Positions 7,071 through 13,156 of a DNA stretch of 27,079 nt are shown one piece after another. The stretch lies in NCBI GenBank assembly GCA_035259345.1, contig DATFWK010000247.1:1-27079 (forward strand). Reading direction: 5' to 3'. How positions within the stretch are numbered: the stretch's first letter is position 1; each line of letters starts with the position of its first letter. The position numbers and the translations under genes were made by a program. Below the pieces are notes generated by a model that was not told where the DNA came from, made no database searches, and saw only the letters and a list, made by a program, of their open reading frames with translations. The DNA comes from DATFWK01 sp035259345 (GTDB lineage: Bacteria; Actinomycetota; Thermoleophilia; Miltoncostaeales; Miltoncostaeaceae).

Positions 7071-7327
7071 ACATCCGCGAGGAGGTCGCGCGCCTGGTCG
7101 GGACCGAGTCGGCGGCGCACAAGCGTCTCATCGAGTACGTCGTCCGCCAGCTCCACACCGGGCGTGACCTCGCCGACGTGCTCGAGGACCCCTACATCAC
7201 CAACCGGGCGTCGCGTCTCGATGTGCGTGCGCTGCTCGAGGAGCCGGAGGTGGTCGAGGCCGCCGGCCCGGACGCGATCGCGGGCCTGCGGGCCGATCTC
7301 GACGCCCTCCTGGGACCGGAGGCGTAA
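7067..7327 (+). CDS. Small soluble protein coupled to HtpX, function unknown
   Basis: An 86-residue protein with no membrane segment or cysteine. It is rich in Leu, Glu, Asp and Arg and probably all helical: NIREEVARLVGTESAAHKRL, then VVRQLHTGRDLADVLEDPYITNRA, then a C-terminal acidic helix. I recognise no family. The GTG at 7067 overlaps the htpX stop by four bases, so its level should follow HtpX, and a role as a partner or modulator of the protease is a guess from that coupling. A -10-like TAAACT overlaps its stop codon. Confidence 0.75.
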   Translation: MNIREEVARLVGTESAAHKRLIEYVVRQLHTGRDLADVLEDPYITNRASRLDVRALLEEPEVVEAAGPDAIAGLRADLDALLGPEA

Positions 7328-7330
7328 ACT
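7325..7330 (+). promoter_or_regulatory. Possible -10 box for the histidine kinase gene
   Basis: TAAACT overlaps the TAA stop of the preceding gene. It would give a leader of about 85 bases before the kinase GTG, containing the hairpin at 7363-7382. No -35 was found. Confidence 0.35.
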
Positions 7331-7362
7331 CCCGGAAGGACGGCAGTTACCAGAATGACGAA

Positions 7363-7382
7363 CGGCGGGCTTCGGCCCGCCG
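7363..7382 (+). terminator. Perfect 8-bp hairpin with a TTCG loop
   Basis: CGGCGGGC (7363-7370) pairs fully with GCCCGCCG (7375-7382) around TTCG, one of the most stable tetraloops. It lies between the HtpX pair and the histidine kinase gene. No T-tract follows, so it may be an intrinsic terminator of the type common in GC-rich genomes, or a structured leader of the kinase mRNA. Confidence 0.55.
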
Positions 7383-7422
7383 GTTCGCGTCGCCGTCCCA
7401 GACCGCTCGGGGGGGCGGCGAC

Positions 7423-8862
7423 GTGTCGACGTTCCTGGAGGAAAATCAGACTCTGATCCTGTTCGCCCAGGGTCTCGTGTTCTTCGCCCTGGGCTTCGCC
7501 GTCTGGATCCAGCGCCGGCGGGCGACCCGCCTTACGCTCACGTCGTCGCTCATCTGGCTGGCCGGCTTCGCCTTCGTGGAGTCGCTCGCGGTCTGGGGCT
7601 ACGTCTTCGTCCCGATCCAGGACAGCTACGCGGGCCACGGCGTCATCGACGTGCTGATCGTGCTCCGGGCGCTCCTGCAGACGACCGCCTTCCTCTTCCT
7701 GCTGGCCTTCGGACTGCGGCTGGTCGGCCTCGGCTCCGTGGAGCGGGCGGCGTTCACGTTCGGCGCCTGCCTGGTGTGGCTGGGCATCCTGGGCGTCGGC
7801 GCCATCGTCGCCCTGAACGCGGGCTGGGACGTCGGCCAGTGGGAGCGGTCGGTCGAGGCCGCGGCACGCCACCTCCTCCTGCTGCCGGGCGCGCTGCTCG
7901 CGGCCTGGGGCCTCTGGCGCCATCGCGAGGAGCTCTCGAGCGCCGGGATGCCGGGCATCAAGCCCTACGCCGCCGCGGCCGCCGGCGTGCTGGTCGCCTA
8001 CGCCGTCGCCGCCGGGATCGTCGTCGACTACACGGCCTGGGCCCCCGGCGGGGCGCTGGCGGACGGCGACCGCTACGCGGCGATGGGCCTCTGGCTCTCG
8101 GCCGCGCGCGGCGTGCTCGGCCTGGTGCTGGCCGTGCTCGCGATCAAGCTGCTCGAGACCTTCGACGTCGAGGTCACGCAGCGCATGGAGGCCCTCGATC
8201 GGGCCCGAGCCGTGGCCGAGGAGCGCGCGCGCTTCGGCCGCGACCTCCACGACGGCACGATCCAGTCGCTCTACGCCGCAGGGCTGCACCTGGAGTCGCT
8301 CGCGATCCGCAGCGACGACGCGACCGTGCGCCACGAGGTGCGCGACGTGGTCGACGGCCTGAACCGGACGATCGCCGGAATGCGCGACTACATCCGGGCG
8401 CTCCGCCAGCCCCCCTCGACGCCGGCCCGGGTGGCCGAGCACCTCGAGGACCTCGCCCGCCGCTTCTCCGCTGAGACCGGCCTGGAGGTGGAGTTCACCG
8501 CGACCGGCGTGGGCGCGTCCGGCCCGCTGCCGGACGAGGCCGGCGAGCACCTCGAGCAGATCGTGCGGGAGGCCCTGTCGAACGCCGCGCGCCACGCCGG
8601 GCCGTGCCACGTGCGGGTGCGCCTGGCCTTCGCCCCGGACGAGCTCGACCTCGAGGTCGTGGACGACGGCTGCGGCCTGGGCGACTGCGAGGGCAACGGG
8701 AACGGGCTGAAGAACATCCGCGAACGGGTGCGGCGCCTGGGCGGCCGCGCGGCGTTCGAGCGGCGCCCCGACGGCGGCACGCGCGTCGCGCTCGCGATCC
8801 CGCTCGACATCGAGGCGCCGGCGCGCGAGCCGGAGCTCCTGCCCGAGGAGGCCGCGCGATAG
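7423..8862 (+). CDS. Membrane sensor histidine kinase (HisKA_3 type)
   Basis: A 479-residue kinase. Residues 8-245 hold about six or seven hydrophobic helices with short loops, so the sensor is in or near the membrane. A short coiled region leads to the H box FGRDLHDGTIQSLYAAGLHLE, given in part, with phospho-acceptor His276. The ATPase domain has the N box REALSNAARHAG, G1 VVDDGCGL and G2 GNGLKNIRERVRRLGG. This is the NarX/DesK-type kinase class that phosphorylates LuxR-type response regulators, and the partner gene follows directly. The GTG start at 7423 has only a weak G-rich run upstream. The signal sensed is unknown. Confidence 0.92.
   Translation: MSTFLEENQTLILFAQGLVFFALGFAVWIQRRRATRLTLTSSLIWLAGFAFVESLAVWGYVFVPIQDSYAGHGVIDVLIVLRALLQTTAFLFLLAFGLRLVGLGSVERAAFTFGACLVWLGILGVGAIVALNAGWDVGQWERSVEAAARHLLLLPGALLAAWGLWRHREELSSAGMPGIKPYAAAAAGVLVAYAVAAGIVVDYTAWAPGGALADGDRYAAMGLWLSAARGVLGLVLAVLAIKLLETFDVEVTQRMEALDRARAVAEERARFGRDLHDGTIQSLYAAGLHLESLAIRSDDATVRHEVRDVVDGLNRTIAGMRDYIRALRQPPSTPARVAEHLEDLARRFSAETGLEVEFTATGVGASGPLPDEAGEHLEQIVREALSNAARHAGPCHVRVRLAFAPDELDLEVVDDGCGLGDCEGNGNGLKNIRERVRRLGGRAAFERRPDGGTRVALAIPLDIEAPAREPELLPEEAAR
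8845..8861 (+). promoter_or_regulatory. Ribosome binding site that points to an ATA start for the response regulator
   Basis: GAGGAGG (8845-8851) is a strong Shine-Dalgarno sequence 7 bases before ATA (8859-8861). The ATA overlaps the kinase TAG stop as ATAG, the same geometry as the NTGA overlaps used by many gene pairs in this window. Confidence 0.5.
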
Positions 8863-9524
8863 CCGTCTCGGACCCCATCCGCGTCCTCATCGTCGACGAC
8901 CACGCCGTCGTGCGCATCGGGCTGCGCCAGCTGCTGAGCCACGCCCAGGGCTTCCGGGTGGTGGGCGAGGCCGGCTCGGTGGCCGAGTCGCTCTCGATGA
9001 CCGACCAGGCCCGGCCGGACGTGGTGCTGATGGACGTTCGCCTTCCGGACGGCAGCGGGGTCGAGGCGTGCCGGCGCATCAAGAAGGAGCACCCGGACAC
9101 CCGGGTGGTGATGCTCACGTCCTACTCGGACGAGGAGGCCATCGTCGGCTCGGTCATGGCCGGCGCCAACGGCTACCTGCTCAAGCAGGCGGACGCCGAC
9201 GCGCTGACGAAGGCCATCCGGGACGCCGCCTCCGGCGCCTCCTCGCTCGACCCCCGCGCGGCGGGCACGCTGCTCACCCAGTTCCGCGAGCTCTCGGCGA
9301 AGCAGGCCGAGGCCGAGCTCGCCGGGCTGACCGACCGGGAACGGCGCATGCTCGCGCTGATCGCGGAGGGCTACACCAACCGGGCGATCGGCGAGGTGCT
9401 GCACCTCTCGGAGAAGACCGTGCGCAACCACGTGAGCCAGTTGCTGCGCAAGCTCGGCTTCCAGCGCCGCTCGCAGGCCGCCGCGTGGGCCGGCCAGCGG
9501 CGACTGGAGCTGCCGCCCGAGTAG
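8859..9524 (+). CDS. NarL/LuxR-family response regulator
   Basis: About 221 residues. The receiver domain starts DPIRVLIVDDHAVVRIGLRQ, with the acidic pair Asp14-Asp15 region, phospho-acceptor Asp59 in VVLMDVRLPDG, and conserved Lys in GYLLKQ. The C-terminal LuxR-type helix-turn-helix is LTDRERRMLALIAEGYTNRA followed by LHLSEKTVRNHVSQLLRKLG. It binds DNA when phosphorylated by the preceding kinase. No ATG, GTG or TTG lies in frame near the N-terminus: the next downstream GTG (8910) would delete the acidic pocket, and the nearest upstream one (8604) would add an Arg/Pro-rich shadow sequence. ATA at 8859, overlapping the kinase stop and preceded by GAGGAGG, is the best start. Confidence 0.88.
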   Translation: MAVSDPIRVLIVDDHAVVRIGLRQLLSHAQGFRVVGEAGSVAESLSMTDQARPDVVLMDVRLPDGSGVEACRRIKKEHPDTRVVMLTSYSDEEAIVGSVMAGANGYLLKQADADALTKAIRDAASGASSLDPRAAGTLLTQFRELSAKQAEAELAGLTDRERRMLALIAEGYTNRAIGEVLHLSEKTVRNHVSQLLRKLGFQRRSQAAAWAGQRRLELPPE

Positions 9525-9525
9525 C

Positions 9526-10908
9526 TCAGCCCGGGCGCCGCGCCTCGCGTGCGGGCGCCAAGGGCCCGATGCCGAGGTCGAGCTCGCGGTCTGCCCAGCC
9601 CATCCCGGCCGCGACGAGCGGCGCGAGGGGCGGGCCGGCGGGCGCGCGGCCGGCAGCCGGCTCGAAGCGCACGAACCCGCCGACGTTGGACGGCCCGGCG
9701 AGCACGGTCGCGTCCGGCTCCTCGCCGGGCTCGCTCCGGCGGTACACGCCGTCCTCCCGAACGAGCGGGTGCTCGCCTTGGCCGGAGGAGATCGCCTTCG
9801 TTGCCAGCCACCCGCCGCCCCCGCGGACCCTGTCGGCGGCGGCGACGAGCCCGGACTCGAGGGCGGCGGCCGAGAGCGGCGGACGGGCGCCCTCGATCAG
9901 CGCCTGGTTGGCCAGGTTCATGTCGAGGCCGGCCATGCCGCGCGTGAGCACCTCCATGCCGATGCCGTAGCGCGGGTTGACCTCGGTCGGGACGAAGCCG
10001 TCGTCCCCGAGCACCCCATCCAGCGTGAAGACGCCGCGGAAGCCGACCCGGCTGCGCAGCGCCTCGCCGACCCGCCGCGCGGCCGCGCGCATGGCCTCCC
10101 GGTCCTCCTCGGGCGGGTCCCAGTACGTGGCCGCCCCGCAGTAGCGCAGGAGGGGCGGCGCTTGCGCGCGGAGCACGACCATCTCGACCGGGCGCACGGC
10201 CGCGACGCCGTCCGGCACCACGATGCCGTGGACGCTGCACGGCACGCCCTCGACGAAGGGCATCACCCGGACGCGTGCGCCCATCGCCCGCAGGCGCTCG
10301 ATCGCCTCGGCCTCGTCGGCCGGCCCGCGCACCCACCGCGTGCCGGTCGCCCCGCCGTGGAATCCGTCGCGCGCCTCGGCGGCCCAGACCGTGCCCGCGC
10401 CGCGGTCGAGCCGGGCGGCGGCGCTCCGCAGCGCCTCGGCCTCCGCGGGCACGACGGCCGACGGAGCGTGCGGGACGCGCGCCTCGTCCCAGATGCCGTC
10501 GGCCAGCAGCTTGTCCTCCAGGGCCACCCACTCCGGCGGGCGATGCCCCCAGATCCGCCGCCCGGCCATCTGCGCCGGCAGGACGCCGAGGGCGAACGGC
10601 ACGACCACGAGAGCACGCCGTTCGGGGTCGTGGCGCTCGATCGCCGCGAGCGCCTCCGCGGGCGGATGGGCGACGAGGCGCTCGCCCGCGCGGATCTCGG
10701 CGAGGATGTCCGGGACGCGCTCCTCGACCACGATCCAGTCCGCGTCGGCCGGGTCCGGCTCCGGGCCGCTGCCGCGGCCGTGCGCGACGATCAGCGGCCG
10801 GGTGCCGGCCAGGTCACCCAGGCGGCGGGCGACCCTCCCCCCCGCCGTGAGGTGGAAGCCGGCCAGGACGAGCGGGCGGCCGCGGACCTGGGCGGCGACG
10901 GCGTCCAT
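9526..10908 (-). CDS. ATP-grasp domain protein, substrate unknown
   Basis: A 460-residue protein. The N-terminal third has a Rossmann-like start (PLVLAGFHLTAGGRVARRLG). The ATP-grasp fold is suggested by VALEDKLLADGIWDEARVP (about 128-146), MPFVEGVPCSVHGIV (216-230) and the metal/ATP motif FVPTEVNPRYGIGMEV (305-320). ATP-grasp enzymes join a carboxylate to an amine or thiol through an acyl-phosphate; biotin carboxylase and carbamoyl-phosphate synthase are other members, but neither their lengths nor motifs fit here. The ATG at 10908 has GAGG five bases upstream. An in-frame ATC 18 bases further upstream lies exactly 6 bases after a TAGCGT -10. It is divergent from the MoaD-like fusion gene. 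Confidence 0.8.
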   Translation of the reverse strand: MDAVAAQVRGRPLVLAGFHLTAGGRVARRLGDLAGTRPLIVAHGRGSGPEPDPADADWIVVEERVPDILAEIRAGERLVAHPPAEALAAIERHDPERRALVVVPFALGVLPAQMAGRRIWGHRPPEWVALEDKLLADGIWDEARVPHAPSAVVPAEAEALRSAAARLDRGAGTVWAAEARDGFHGGATGTRWVRGPADEAEAIERLRAMGARVRVMPFVEGVPCSVHGIVVPDGVAAVRPVEMVVLRAQAPPLLRYCGAATYWDPPEEDREAMRAAARRVGEALRSRVGFRGVFTLDGVLGDDGFVPTEVNPRYGIGMEVLTRGMAGLDMNLANQALIEGARPPLSAAALESGLVAAADRVRGGGGWLATKAISSGQGEHPLVREDGVYRRSEPGEEPDATVLAGPSNVGGFVRFEPAAGRAPAGPPLAPLVAAGMGWADRELDLGIGPLAPAREARRPG

Positions 10909-10932
10909 CAGCGCCTCGGGGTCGATCGGCGC

Positions 10933-10938
10933 ACGCTA
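10933..10938 (-). promoter_or_regulatory. -10 box for the ATP-grasp gene
   Basis: TAGCGT on the minus strand. It would give a leader of about 18 bases before the ATG at 10908, or a leaderless message starting at the in-frame ATC at 10926-10924. Confidence 0.35.
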
Positions 10939-10959
10939 CGCCGGCCCGGGGGCGCCTGC

Positions 10960-10965
10960 TACCGT
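10960..10965 (+). promoter_or_regulatory. Extended -10 box for the MoaD-propeller gene
   Basis: TACCGT preceded by TGC (TGnTAnnnT form). Exactly six bases separate it from the GTG at 10972, and no ribosome binding site is present, which predicts a leaderless mRNA. Confidence 0.5.
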
Positions 10966-10971
10966 CGGCGC

Positions 10972-12288
10972 GTGGCCGTCATCGAGCTTCGGCCGCCGCT
11001 CAGCGACCTCGCCGGCGGCACGCGCGAGCACCGGGTCGGAGGCGCGACGGTCGCGGAGGCCCTCGCCGAGCTGGAGCGGGCTCATCCCGGCCTGGCCGGC
11101 TGGATGCGGGACGAGCGCGGCCGCGTGCGCCGTCACGTGAGCGTCTTCGTCAACGGCCGCCAGAGCGGCGGCGAGGAGGCCCTCGCCCCCGAGGACCGCG
11201 TGGCCATTGTCGGGTCGGTGTCCGGCGGCGAGCCCATGCCGGGCCTGCTCGTGGGGACCCGCAAGGGGCTCGTCCTGCTGCCGGGCGACGGCGGGGCCCT
11301 GCGCCGCCACTTCGAGGGGCAGGAGGTCTCGTTCGCGGCCGCGGACCCGCGGAGCGGCCGGGTGTTCGCCGCGACCGTCCACGGGCAGTACGGCCCCCGC
11401 CTCTTCTGGAGCGACGACCCGGACGCCGGCTGGGAGCAGTGCAACGGCCCCGTGTTCCCCGAGGGCGAGAGCGCGGCGGTCGAGCGGGTCTGGATCGTCC
11501 GCGAGGGGGCGGCCGAGGGGGAGCTCTGGGCCGGGGTCGCGCCGGCGGCGCTCTTCCGCAGCGGCGACGGGGGCCGCTCGTGGGAGCTGGTGCGCGGGCT
11601 CTGGGACCACCCGCGGCGCGCCGAGTGGTCGCCGGGGGCGGGCGGCATGTGCCTCCACTCCATCTGCCCGTGGCCGGGCGACCCGGCGCGGCTGGCGGTC
11701 GCCGTCTCGGCCGGCGGCGTCTGGCTCACCGAGGACGGCGGCGCGACCTGGCGCGAGGGCGTGGACGGCATCGTCGCCAGGTACCTTCCGGAGGAGGCGC
11801 GGGCCGGCTCGATCCAGCTCTGCGTGCACAACATGCACCGGCACCCGGCTCAGCCGTCCACCATGTACCTCCAGTTCCACGGCGGGGTCTACCGCTCGGA
11901 CGACGCGGGGGAGAGTTGGAGCGACATCGGGGCCGGCCTGCCGAGCGACTTCGGCTTCCCGATGGTGCTCGACCCCGCCGACCCCGATCGCGCGTTCGTC
12001 ATCCCGCTCAACGGCGACTTCGACCGCGTGACGGCCGGGGGCAGGGTGCGGGTGTTCGAGACCCGCGACCGCGGGTCGTCCTGGGAGGAGCGGCCGGACG
12101 GCTTCCCCGCGCAGGGCTGGCTGACGATCCTGCGCCAGGCCTTCTGCGCCGTCCCCGCCGACCCGCTCGCGCTCGCCTTCGGCGCGACCTCGGGCGAGGT
12201 GTTCGGGTCCGTGGACGGCGGCGCGACGTGGCGCAGCGTCGCCCGCGACCTGCCGCCGGTGCTCTCCGTGCGCCCGGCGCCGTCCTGA
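10972..12288 (+). CDS. MoaD/ThiS-like domain fused in frame to an Asp-box beta-propeller
   Basis: A 438-residue open frame without a stop. Residues 1-86 form a ubiquitin-like sulfur-carrier fold: VAVIELRPPLSDLAGGTREH (first part), ATVAEALAELERAHPGL, HVSVFVNGR, and a GG at 85-86 where MoaD and ThiS proteins normally end. Residues 89-438 are a sialidase/BNR-type propeller with five Asp boxes: SGDGGRSW (197-204), TEDGGATW (253-260), SDDAGESW (309-316), TRDRGSSW (364-371) and SVDGGATW (413-420). An ATG codes residue 89 (11236-11238), so the propeller could also be made alone from an internal start, with only a weak GGCGAG upstream. In free MoaD or ThiS the terminal Gly is adenylated and thiolated; here it is internal. 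Substrate and partner are unknown. Confidence 0.82.
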   Translation: MAVIELRPPLSDLAGGTREHRVGGATVAEALAELERAHPGLAGWMRDERGRVRRHVSVFVNGRQSGGEEALAPEDRVAIVGSVSGGEPMPGLLVGTRKGLVLLPGDGGALRRHFEGQEVSFAAADPRSGRVFAATVHGQYGPRLFWSDDPDAGWEQCNGPVFPEGESAAVERVWIVREGAAEGELWAGVAPAALFRSGDGGRSWELVRGLWDHPRRAEWSPGAGGMCLHSICPWPGDPARLAVAVSAGGVWLTEDGGATWREGVDGIVARYLPEEARAGSIQLCVHNMHRHPAQPSTMYLQFHGGVYRSDDAGESWSDIGAGLPSDFGFPMVLDPADPDRAFVIPLNGDFDRVTAGGRVRVFETRDRGSSWEERPDGFPAQGWLTILRQAFCAVPADPLALAFGATSGEVFGSVDGGATWRSVARDLPPVLSVRPAPS

Positions 12289-12361
12289 CCGAGGTGCAGG
12301 ATTCGGAGGGACGAAGGAGAAACGCAAGCAAGCCCAATTCCTTTCTCGCCAGGGGTGCCCG

Positions 12362-13156
12362 ATGGCAAGAGCGGCACGCGTCCTCGTCCTCGCGAACCAG
12401 AAGGGCGGGGTCGCGAAGACGACGACAACGCTGAACCTGGGCGTCGCGCTCCATCAGCGCGGCCTGCGGGTGCTCGCGGTCGACCTCGACCCGCAGAGCA
12501 ACCTCTCGATGAGCCAGGGCATCGACGTCGAGGCCCTGAAGACGACGATGTTCGACGTGCTCGCGCACGGCGCCTCGCTCGCGGAGGTGATCCACGCCCG
12601 TGAGGTGGACGTCGCCGTCGCCGGCATCGAGCTCGCCGGGGCGGAGATGGCGCTCTCGGGGATGATCGGGCGCGAGCGCGCGCTCGAGCGGGCGCTCAAG
12701 CCCTTCAAGGACCTCTACGACTACATCCTCATCGACACGCCGCCCTCGCTCGGCCTGCTCACGATCAACGCGATGGTGGCCGCCGACGGGGTGATCGTGC
12801 CGGTGCAGTGCGAGTACCTCTCGCTCCGGGGCCTCGCCCAGCTACGGCAGACGCTGGCCCAGGTGCGGGAGCACCTCAACCCGCGCGTGCGCATCGTCGG
12901 CATCGTCCCCACCATGTACGACGGGCGCACGGTGCACGGGCGGGAGGCCCTGGCACTGCTCGAGGAGAACTTCGGCGACCTCGTCTACGAGACGCGGATC
13001 GGCAAGACGATCCGCTTCGCCGAGGCGCCGGTGCAGGGCCAGAGCATCCTGGCCTTCGACCCGGGCAGCCAGGCGGCGCGCTGGTACCGCCGCCTCGCGG
13101 AGGAGGTGCTCGCCGCGGACGGGCGCGAGGCCCCGGCCGGAGCGAGGGCGGCATGA
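12362..13156 (+). CDS. ParA/Soj-family ATPase
   Basis: A 264-residue P-loop ATPase. The deviant Walker A motif is KGGVAKTT (14-21), followed by VDLDPQSNLS (Walker A-prime region) and LIDTPPSLG (Walker B). The C-terminal part (PTMYDGRTVHGREAL, RFAEAPVQGQSI) is typical of Soj. ParA proteins dimerise with ATP, bind DNA or membrane, and position chromosomes, plasmids or protein complexes. No parB or parS-like repeat is visible here, so this is an orphan or a positioning ATPase for something else. The ATG at 12362 has AGGGG (12351-12355) 6 bases upstream. It overlaps the FtsZ-like gene by four bases (ATGA). Confidence 0.9.
   Translation: MARAARVLVLANQKGGVAKTTTTLNLGVALHQRGLRVLAVDLDPQSNLSMSQGIDVEALKTTMFDVLAHGASLAEVIHAREVDVAVAGIELAGAEMALSGMIGRERALERALKPFKDLYDYILIDTPPSLGLLTINAMVAADGVIVPVQCEYLSLRGLAQLRQTLAQVREHLNPRVRIVGIVPTMYDGRTVHGREALALLEENFGDLVYETRIGKTIRFAEAPVQGQSILAFDPGSQAARWYRRLAEEVLAADGREAPAGARAA

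Noticed and set aside
7355..7456. Possible 33-codon leader peptide starting ATG before the histidine kinase
   Set aside because: Its possible Shine-Dalgarno (GGAAGGA) is about 14 bases away, the peptide is Arg-rich and shadow-like, and it covers the hairpin and the kinase start.
8604..8858. Response regulator starting at GTG 8604 within the kinase gene
   Set aside because: It would add about 85 Arg/Pro/Gly-rich residues that are a shadow of the kinase ATPase domain; receivers normally start a few residues before the first strand.
12289..12361. Promoter or terminator between the propeller gene and the ParA gene
   Set aside because: No TAnnnT box at a useful distance and no hairpin with a T-tract was seen; only the ParA ribosome site is supported.
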